The notes beneath the pieces were generated by a model. The model was not told the DNA's origin. It did no database searches and worked only from the letters and a program-made list of their open reading frames with translations. Both the position numbers and the translations under genes were made by a program. A stretch of 64,000 bases of DNA from Clostridiales bacterium CCNA10 (GTDB taxonomy: Bacteria; Bacillota; Clostridia; Oscillospirales; Oscillospiraceae): NCBI GenBank assembly GCA_003573975.1, contig AP018533.1:930001-994000 (forward strand), written 5' to 3'. Each line of letters opens with the position of its first letter. Position 1 is the stretch's first letter. Shown here one piece after another: positions 57,420 through 64,000 of this stretch.

Positions 57420-60400
57420 TTATGCGATCAAATCATAATCGAGCAAATACCAATAACCACTCCTATTCTTTTCCAATTCCTTTGCGTAGATTATGTCGAA
57501 TCGTTTGACTGGTGTTTTTGCGTACACGGAAGACCTGATGGTGAGTCTGGACACCTTGCCGCTCCCAATCGATCTGGTTTGTGCCGCATAACCCCAAATC
57601 GTGTTGTCTTTTTTGCTGGACAATGGGAATACATCTGTTATCAACAGCTTTCGTCGATCCTCTTTCTTGTTTGTCGTCAGATCGATATATCCCATAAGCT
57701 CAATCTGATTCTGGATTTTGCATTTCAAGTCCAGGTCTGGCAGGTGAAGCGATTTGATTACGCTTTCGCATTCATTCAGCAGGCCGGCCATATCCGTGAT
57801 GGTAAATGACTTAGCCTCTGTCCCGTTTTTGTTCTTGTCTGTCGCATATTTCGATACAACATCAAGCATCTGCCCGCTGATCTTATCCTTTTGCACCTTT
57901 TTCGCAGTGCCATTTTTGAAGAACACAAATATAGATGCGATTCTGGATAATTCCGTCACATTCCCGAAATCAACAAAAAAATCAATTTTGATCAGGATAT
58001 CCCTCTGCCTGGTATCAATAGATGTCTCATTGTTCATTAGGGTGAGAAGCGACATAAAGGTTTTTGGATCGCTGCGTTTTGCAAGATCGTATAGCTCGTT
58101 CGCAACAGTGCTGTTCATGTACTTGATAGAGTTGATCCCTTTTGCAATTACATTGCGGTCTTTATCGTACACATATCGGTCTTTGGAAATGCCGTATCGA
58201 GGCGGGACAATTTGAATCCCGTATAGCTCAGCAAGTGCGCTGCCGTTTTTGATATCGTCCTCGTTATTGGCGTTGTTCAGATATGCGGTAATGAACTCTG
58301 CCGGATAGTAGTAGCGCAGGTACGCACACAAATATCCGATCATACAGTACCCAATGGAGTGGTTATACCCAAACTGGTAAGATGCGCTGTCTTCAATGAT
58401 CTGCAAGAACTCTTTGGCCTCTTCCTCAGCAATGTTTCTTGGCTGGGAGGATTTGGAGCAGTACCCCTCCAGAATATCGGGCAGAGCGGCTTCCAGTCTG
58501 TCCTTTTGCTTACGGCCAATGGCGCGGCGCACATTATCAGCTTCGCTGCCGGAAAGTCCACAGATTTGCTGAAGGAACTTAATCGTGTCCTCCTGGTAGA
58601 TCAGGTAACCGAGGTTGTCTTTCAGAAGGTCGTCAATGATAGGAGACGGGTTGTGATGCGGCTTTCTCTGAAGCAGTTCGTCCCGATAAGAAGCGCCAGA
58701 CGGTCTGATGCAGGCTGTGACCAGCGACATATCATAAATGCTGTGCGTCTTAAACTTTCTCAGACTGTCAAATGCAAATGCAGACTCGAACTGGAAAATA
58801 CCGATGGGGGAGCGCAGCATGTCATTCCAAACAGCGTCATCATTCCAATTGATTTCGTGAGACTTGGGGTATGGCTTCCCGATAAGCGCATAGGTGTCTT
58901 TGATAATCTCGATATTTTTCAGGCCGAGGATATCATACTTCACCAAGCCGGCTTCATGAACGCACTCCATATCAATCTGTAGGATCTCTTTTCCCTCGGA
59001 CAAAAATGTTCCGTAGTGATCCCGCAGCGTAATAGGGCTTGCCACGATGCCCGCTGGGTGCATCGACTGGGAAATTGCGACATCCAGCAGTCCATCGTAG
59101 TAGTAAAACACTTCTGGATATTGGCTCCTGGCCTTTTCCTCATCAAGCTCAAACAGATCCTTGATTTCAGTGTTCACCTTACCAACCCATGGGTTTTTCT
59201 GAAAGATTTTTTCGTTTTCTTCTTTCAGCTTTGAATACTCTTTGGTGAACTGTTTGATTAGTTCAATCCCTGGGATATGCTCAAATTGCTTTGAGATAAT
59301 TAGTGCTCCGTTTTCATCAAAGTGGTAAAGCTCACACCCGTCAGGGTGGTTGCCAAAACGAACTGGAACGCTACTATCCTTTAGCACTTCCAACACCTTA
59401 CGAAAGCCTTTTTCGTCTCTCTGGTGCTCCTTGTTCCACTTTACGCTCAACGCACGGCAAATCTCATCGATACAGCCTTTCGATTTGATCGTGCCAATCG
59501 CCAGGATAAATGCGGTTTTTTCCTGACCAAACCGATTGATGATGTACTCATACACTTTGTCGCGGTCAGATGGGGACACGTCAATATCGATATCGCCGAT
59601 TTCTTTACGGTCTTCGTTACAAAAACGGCTGAAAACCGTATGCCAGGTTTCAGGATTTAAGTCCGTAGTATTTGTGACATAGGCTACACGAGAGCCGCCG
59701 CAAGAGCCACGATTGAAGCCAATAGGAATACCGTTTGACTTGCACCAGGTAACAAGCTCAGACATGAATAACATAAATCCAGACATATCGATCTTGTCAA
59801 AAACGCGGCACTCTTCTTTGATAGCGTCCTTGAAATTCTGGATTTGCTCTGGGGTGATTGCACCCTCATCAATTTTTGACTGGAAGTTTTTGCGAATGGT
59901 ATCTTCAAATACGGCCTTATCTTCTGCGGCATTCCCGTATAGCTTCGGGTACTTGAAGCTGATATCCAGTTCAAATGGCTCAACAGAGTCGGCCATACGG
60001 TTTGTGTTTTCTATCGCTTCAAGAAATACTTGCTCTGGTAATGCGCCCTGAATTCGGAACATCTCAACCAGTTCATCGTAAGTCTTGTAGGTTAAATCAA
60101 AACTGTCCTCGTCCGCAAACTCGATGTGCTTTGCGAGCTGCATGATACTTCTGCACTCTGCCTTATACGCATCGATGCTGTGGGTGTCTGTTCCGGCAAT
60201 CAAAGGAATACCGTATTTTTTCGACATCTCTGCGAGGTGGCAATTGTATGAAATCTGCTCCCCAAAATTATGAGCCTGCACTTCCAAATAGTCGTAATGC
60301 TTCAGTAACTTTTCATACATAGGATGACGAACACTCATTTTATTGAGCGGGGAGGCGAGGCAGGCGCTAATTTTAATTACATTGTTTGAGATGCCAAGGA

Positions 60401-60983
60401 AATCTTCAAAAGTAATTCTTGGCTTGTAATAAAAATGGTCGTCACGGTTTGACAGGCTCACCAAATTATTGATTTCAAGAATCCCGTCGTAATTCTTTGC
60501 GATTAGAATTGTGTGGTAGTTGTCACGAACTTTATGTCTGCCAGCCTCCATCAACTCATCAAATCGCAATTTTGCAAAGTCATCAGGCTCAATTTCTGAC
60601 TCATCTTCAATAAAAGAATTAGGGTCTGGCTCTTCTTTGTAGTTTGACTTGCTCATCTCGTCAAGCAACCTCTTGGACAGCGACTCCATTTCTTTATCTC
60701 TTTTCGCCATTTCTTCCATGACCTGTTTTTGTACTTCCTTTGGATCAGGTGGTAAAAACAGATCTTCTGTCAAATAACACTCCACACCATGGATATACTT
60801 TAGACCAGCCTTATCGCAAGCCATCTTTTTTGCAACCCACTGATAGATATTGCCATGCTCTGTAAACGCAATTGCGGTTTGGCCGAGCTGGACGGCACGA
60901 TCAATGTAGTCCTGGAATTTTGTTGCGCTGTCCAGCAAAGACAGCTCAGAGTGAACATGATAAGCAGTATAGTTTTTACTCAG
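57420..60983 (-). CDS. dnaE: Phage DNA polymerase III alpha subunit, probable CUG start
   Basis: The protein is a C-family DNA polymerase: an N-terminal PHP domain (YHVHSELSLLD near 7-17, TEHGN), the palm motif GDIDIDVSPSDRDKVYEY with the catalytic Asp pair near 465-470, a third catalytic region near 565, fingers, and a C-terminal OB-like part with QIELMGYIDL near 1105. The PHP sequence requires residues upstream of the first TTG in frame at 60938. The only suitable start is CTG at 60983, eight bases after GGGAGG, giving 1187 residues. No beta, delta or epsilon subunit gene is visible in the window, so host accessory proteins are probably used. Confidence 0.92.
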   Translation of the reverse strand: MSKNYTAYHVHSELSLLDSATKFQDYIDRAVQLGQTAIAFTEHGNIYQWVAKKMACDKAGLKYIHGVECYLTEDLFLPPDPKEVQKQVMEEMAKRDKEMESLSKRLLDEMSKSNYKEEPDPNSFIEDESEIEPDDFAKLRFDELMEAGRHKVRDNYHTILIAKNYDGILEINNLVSLSNRDDHFYYKPRITFEDFLGISNNVIKISACLASPLNKMSVRHPMYEKLLKHYDYLEVQAHNFGEQISYNCHLAEMSKKYGIPLIAGTDTHSIDAYKAECRSIMQLAKHIEFADEDSFDLTYKTYDELVEMFRIQGALPEQVFLEAIENTNRMADSVEPFELDISFKYPKLYGNAAEDKAVFEDTIRKNFQSKIDEGAITPEQIQNFKDAIKEECRVFDKIDMSGFMLFMSELVTWCKSNGIPIGFNRGSCGGSRVAYVTNTTDLNPETWHTVFSRFCNEDRKEIGDIDIDVSPSDRDKVYEYIINRFGQEKTAFILAIGTIKSKGCIDEICRALSVKWNKEHQRDEKGFRKVLEVLKDSSVPVRFGNHPDGCELYHFDENGALIISKQFEHIPGIELIKQFTKEYSKLKEENEKIFQKNPWVGKVNTEIKDLFELDEEKARSQYPEVFYYYDGLLDVAISQSMHPAGIVASPITLRDHYGTFLSEGKEILQIDMECVHEAGLVKYDILGLKNIEIIKDTYALIGKPYPKSHEINWNDDAVWNDMLRSPIGIFQFESAFAFDSLRKFKTHSIYDMSLVTACIRPSGASYRDELLQRKPHHNPSPIIDDLLKDNLGYLIYQEDTIKFLQQICGLSGSEADNVRRAIGRKQKDRLEAALPDILEGYCSKSSQPRNIAEEEAKEFLQIIEDSASYQFGYNHSIGYCMIGYLCAYLRYYYPAEFITAYLNNANNEDDIKNGSALAELYGIQIVPPRYGISKDRYVYDKDRNVIAKGINSIKYMNSTVANELYDLAKRSDPKTFMSLLTLMNNETSIDTRQRDILIKIDFFVDFGNVTELSRIASIFVFFKNGTAKKVQKDKISGQMLDVVSKYATDKNKNGTEAKSFTITDMAGLLNECESVIKSLHLPDLDLKCKIQNQIELMGYIDLTTNKKEDRRKLLITDVFPLSSKKDNTIWGYAAQTRSIGSGKVSRLTIRSSVYAKTPVKRFDIIYAKELEKNRSGYWYLLDYDLIA

Positions 60984-60999
60984 AAGACTCGCCTCCCTA

Positions 61000-62952
61000 C
61001 TAATGTCCGTCTACCGTGCCAAACACCTCATCCTCTTCATCATTCAATTGCTCTGGAGGATAGGGGAGACCGCCAACATAAGGGTGTTTATCCCAGGAGT
61101 AGCGGCGATCCAGGTCTTCTTCCGATGTAAAGAAGCGTCTGGAGGGCTGATCGTAATAGACACCAACGCTGCGCCCCTCATAACCAAGCATTCTGTCTTT
61201 CAGAATGTCGATCAGAACATCTTCTTTGATTGGCTTTACACGCCAACCAGAACCATTTAGCTTTGGTTCGCCCTGCTTATCCTTATCAGAGACGCGGTAT
61301 AGGCTAATGATGCGGTGCGCCAGGTCGATAATGGCGGAGATGCCCTGCACATCCATCTTGTTTAACCGGCGCATGGTATCAATTTTGTGTGGATGCACGA
61401 CCAGCAGAACAATGACATTGAATTTGACTGCAAATGCAATCAGATTCATAATCAATTCAGACTGCTTATTATATTTGTTGTCGTCGCTGCACTCCAAATT
61501 GATAGCGGTTAGGTTGTCGAGAATCAACAGCTTTGTCCCGTACTTTCTGACGGAATCCTCCATAGTCTTCAGCAGATCCGTCATACGGTTGGATCGTCCG
61601 TCCTCGTAGATATACAAACGGCCACGATAAAACTCATCAATTTCCCGTTTTGCCTCTGGAGAAACCTTATAGTAGGTCGCGTCCTGCCAGTGTCGCTCTT
61701 CGATGTGTCGCTGGCCTGCAAGCACAGAGTTGAGCCAGTTTTTTGTCTGGAAGTTTGGCAGCTCACCAGAGAAGAGGAATACATTTTTATCCTGCTCCAG
61801 CGATTGGCAAATGATTTGATTGATAAACGAGCTTTTGCCAGCTCCGTTGATGCCGGTGATGATATTGAGCGTCCCCTGGAATAGCTTCATCAGATATCGG
61901 TCAAGGGGACGGATGCCGGTTGTGATACCGTCGATCTGGTCTAAGTCCACATCCTGGATGTCGGAGAAGTCAATCACACCAGGGACAGGACTATCCTTGG
62001 CGTTCAAGATGATCTCAAGAACCTTTTCCTTGCCAAGATAATAGAGAGCTTCGTTCAGATCGTTGACGCTGTACTTTTTGCCGTTCTCCGCCTCATAAAT
62101 CGGTGGCACTTCGGCAACCTTGGTGCGCCAACTGCCGAGGCGGTATACGACCTCTTTCTGCATTTTTTGTCCGGCTTCATCGTTGTCCGCACACACGATA
62201 ATGCTGTCAAACTGTTCAAGCCAGTCCCAGCACTCTTCGATCCAGTGGAAGTTTCCGCTGCCGAGCGGGACGGAAACAGCGTTGGTGAAGCCCGACTCAA
62301 TTGCGGATAGACAGTCAGGCTCGCCCTCGCAGATTAAAAGCGGAGCGGTTACATTGATGCGGTTCATGTTAAAAAGCAAATTACTGGTATCTGCGTTTTT
62401 CTGGCACCAGCACTTGTTTTCCCCTTTATGTACCTTTCTGGATGGGCGATACTTCACCATGGTTAAAACATCATTGGTGTCGTAGTAGTTCCAGACGATG
62501 TTGCCCTCTTCGTCCTGGCGGACATCCGCATAGTCGAGGGTTTGAGGGCTGATACAGCGCCGCTTGAAGTATTCATACACCTTGCTTTTATCGCCAAGCG
62601 GCACTTCTTTTGGATATCTATACTGGTGTTTTGTTTTTACTCCAAGCTCACCAAAGCTGTACTTGATCCCAGCGAGATCGAACAGTTTTTGACAAGCCTG
62701 AAGGTAGGTCATCCCCTTGTAAATAAATACATCAAGGATGTCATAGTTTCTGGCGCAAGCGCCGAAACAATGGAAAGAAAATGTTTTCCGATTATATATA
62801 AAAGATGCGTGGTCTTCCTGATGGAAGGGGCAACAACACCTCAAATTCTGTTCATCAAAATCCTGAATCCCCAACTCCTGGACAATAATTTTAGCGTTAT
62901 CGTCTCCGAGCCTTTCTTTCGCTTCAAGGATCGTATCTCGATCAATTTGCAG
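61000..62952 (-). CDS. Primase-helicase (CHC2, Toprim and DnaB-like), probable CUG start
   Basis: The 650-residue protein has an N-terminal zinc-binding part (CCCPFHQEDHASFIY near 38-52, FHCFGAC), a Toprim domain (LLICEGEPDCLSAIESG near 220-236, VCADNDEAGQ near 268-277) and a RecA/DnaB-type helicase domain (Walker A TGINGAGKSSF near 374-384, Walker B LLILDNLT near 487-494, and VVHPHKID near 533). This resembles T7 gp4 and Twinkle. The coding frame extends upstream of the first TTG (62874) to CTG at 62952, placed after AGAGGGGTGA; the extra 26 residues look genuine (IDRDTILEAKERLG). Confidence 0.9.
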   Translation of the reverse strand: MQIDRDTILEAKERLGDDNAKIIVQELGIQDFDEQNLRCCCPFHQEDHASFIYNRKTFSFHCFGACARNYDILDVFIYKGMTYLQACQKLFDLAGIKYSFGELGVKTKHQYRYPKEVPLGDKSKVYEYFKRRCISPQTLDYADVRQDEEGNIVWNYYDTNDVLTMVKYRPSRKVHKGENKCWCQKNADTSNLLFNMNRINVTAPLLICEGEPDCLSAIESGFTNAVSVPLGSGNFHWIEECWDWLEQFDSIIVCADNDEAGQKMQKEVVYRLGSWRTKVAEVPPIYEAENGKKYSVNDLNEALYYLGKEKVLEIILNAKDSPVPGVIDFSDIQDVDLDQIDGITTGIRPLDRYLMKLFQGTLNIITGINGAGKSSFINQIICQSLEQDKNVFLFSGELPNFQTKNWLNSVLAGQRHIEERHWQDATYYKVSPEAKREIDEFYRGRLYIYEDGRSNRMTDLLKTMEDSVRKYGTKLLILDNLTAINLECSDDNKYNKQSELIMNLIAFAVKFNVIVLLVVHPHKIDTMRRLNKMDVQGISAIIDLAHRIISLYRVSDKDKQGEPKLNGSGWRVKPIKEDVLIDILKDRMLGYEGRSVGVYYDQPSRRFFTSEEDLDRRYSWDKHPYVGGLPYPPEQLNDEEDEVFGTVDGH

Positions 62953-62970
62953 ATCCCGTCACCCCTCTCT

Positions 62971-63756
62971 TCAGGACATCTGTTTGTATTCACAGTCTGC
63001 ACATACATCGCAGAGATAATGGCACCGCCAATAATCTGGGTTGGCATTCCAGTTATCATTTACTGTGATTTTTTCAATTTCTTCTTTCGACCACAACTCA
63101 ATCTTTCGCATTGTATCTATACGGAACGGGTCTTGAATCATTGTCTGAGATCGGAAACAGTTAAATTCAAGCGCATCTGGATATTTGCCGTACAATTCTT
63201 TGATAGATGCAGAGTAAACATATAACTGCCGTAGGTAGCTATCCAGTTCCAAATCCGATTTTGTAGGAGAAGAACGGTGTGAGCGAGGCTTGAGTAATCT
63301 TGATTTATGATCGGTGATGATAAGTTTCCCATTGTCTTCACTGACCAAATCTATAAACCCAGTCCATGGCTTTCCAGCGAAGGAGAAGTTCACATTTTGC
63401 TCTACGCCCAGAACCGTCCTTTTGGGGAAAGATAGATTATCAAGGTAATGAAATCCCTGCTCAAAATAGTTGTGGTAGATTTTTTGGTTTGGAGCTTTTG
63501 ATCTTACATTGGAAGAAAAGTGGGCTACATAGAAGGTTGAAAGCTCATTCTTCTTCAATATACCATCTAAGTACATTTGCATAATCAGGTGTATGTAACT
63601 ACCAAACTCTGCAAAAAACCCACTCTTCTTTTTCAGCGGCCTACCGTACTCGTCCCGATACAGGTAGCTAAGAAACCATCTGTATGGGCATTCCTCGAAT
63701 GAAGTAAGGCGAGAATAGCTCCATACCATATCTGATATCGTTAAATCATATCGAAT
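62971..63756 (-). CDS. Cas4/RecB-like PD-(D/E)XK nuclease, probable AUU start
   Basis: The protein has SYSRLTSFEECPYRWFLSYL near 14-33 (first Cys and Q-like start of this nuclease group), GVEQNVNFSF near 116, WTGFIDLVSE near 130-139, ITDHKSRL near 146-153 (motif III) and a C-terminal CDVCADCEYK near 250-259 that with the N-terminal Cys could hold an Fe-S cluster. ATG 63729 has no ribosome-binding site. An in-frame ATT at 63756 lies nine bases after GGCGG and adds RYDLTISD, a plausible N-terminus. Probably acts in phage DNA recombination or end processing. Confidence 0.82.
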   Translation of the reverse strand: MRYDLTISDMVWSYSRLTSFEECPYRWFLSYLYRDEYGRPLKKKSGFFAEFGSYIHLIMQMYLDGILKKNELSTFYVAHFSSNVRSKAPNQKIYHNYFEQGFHYLDNLSFPKRTVLGVEQNVNFSFAGKPWTGFIDLVSEDNGKLIITDHKSRLLKPRSHRSSPTKSDLELDSYLRQLYVYSASIKELYGKYPDALEFNCFRSQTMIQDPFRIDTMRKIELWSKEEIEKITVNDNWNANPDYWRCHYLCDVCADCEYKQMS

Positions 63757-63781
63757 AGAGCATCACCGCCGACTTATTCAC

Positions 63782-64000
63782 TTAGAACGGCAGATTCTCG
63801 TCGTCATCGTCCGACTCTTCATCTGCCAGTGGAGAGGCCGGCTTGCTCTTCTGCTGCTTTTTCTTGGCAGGCTTTCCAGCGGACTTGCCGCTGTCCTTGG
63901 AGCCATCGGCCATCTCGAAGTCGAACATGGCAAAATTGGTATACTCGCGGCCAGCCTCCTTGTCATAGCGGTTTGACACATCACAGGAACCGATCTTGAT
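63782..64000 (-). CDS. Single-stranded DNA-binding protein-like, C-terminal part
   Basis: Only the last 72 residues are in the window. They start KIGSCDVSNRYDKEAGRE, then a Lys/Ser/Gly-rich linker, and an acidic tail ending DDDDENLPF. The acidic tail with a terminal hydrophobic pair is the hallmark of SSB proteins, which use it to bind replication partners. The upstream part is cut by the right edge. It fits with the adjacent replication genes. Confidence 0.7.
   Translation of the reverse strand: MKIGSCDVSNRYDKEAGREYTNFAMFDFEMADGSKDSGKSAGKPAKKKQQKSKPASPLADEESDDDDENLPF

Overview
The window joins a GC-rich chromosome of an anaerobic Clostridia (1 to about 37.3 kb) to the left part of an integrated, lower-GC prophage (about 37.3 to 64.0 kb). 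The gene content (2-isopropylmalate synthase under a T-box, phosphoketolase, FtsEX with an M23 peptidase, a collagen-like surface or spore protein, DUF4230 and DUF4830 proteins) and the codon use suggest a gut Oscillospiraceae such as a Flavonifractor or Lawsonibacter relative. This is inference: no rRNA or tRNA gene is present to fix the taxonomy. Layout of the chromosome: 0-5.5 kb holds a minus-strand purine operon, purE-purC-purF-like-purM-purN. It starts from a good sigma-A promoter and a leader with a 28-codon ORF and a terminator hairpin. Two copies of a short MITE-like inverted repeat sit between its last genes. Just after purN a ZTP riboswitch with an overlapping terminator controls two small membrane proteins, the second cut by the window edge. 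5.5-11 kb holds a glycosyltransferase, a PAP2 phosphatase, and an alcohol dehydrogenase / glycerol kinase / two small unknown proteins gene set. 11-13.7 kb holds a collagen-like protein built on 17 tandem 54-bp repeats and an adjacent GT2-TPR glycosyltransferase. 13.7-15.8 kb is an AT-richer patch with a DUF4230 protein and a 1.04-kb insertion sequence flanked by unusually long direct repeats. 16-37.3 kb is mostly housekeeping: rpsB-tsf, an ECF S component plus a P-loop kinase behind a leader terminator, phosphoketolase, leuA with its T-box, MscS, an MntR-like repressor, EamA, Mpg, HAD, RsuA, a CdaR-type regulator, ftsE-ftsX-mini-protein-M23, greA and lysS. The prophage begins just after lysS. 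Its left end has a Tn916-type tyrosine integrase, overlapped by a gene for a protein with three repeated Cys-rich modules, and one rightward Cro-like gene. Nearly everything else runs leftward in tightly overlapping genes. 40-48 kb is a run of small, often Cys-rich proteins. 48-56.8 kb is a nucleotide and counter-defence-like module: metallophosphatases, a macro domain, an adenine methyltransferase broken at a G9 tract, a SLOG protein, dUTPase, anaerobic RNR with activase, redoxin and an FTR-like Fe-S protein, a deoxynucleotidase, dNMP kinase and ThyX. 56.8-64 kb holds a SleB-like hydrolase and the replication genes: a phage DNA polymerase III alpha, a primase-helicase, a Cas4/RecB-like nuclease and an SSB C-terminus. 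Together these would let the phage make its own dNTPs and replisome in an anaerobic host. Structural genes lie outside the window. A striking feature is that five phage genes, including the polymerase and the primase-helicase, have a ribosome-binding site and coding sequence but no AUG, GUG or UUG at the right place, which points to CUG, AUA or AUU starts.
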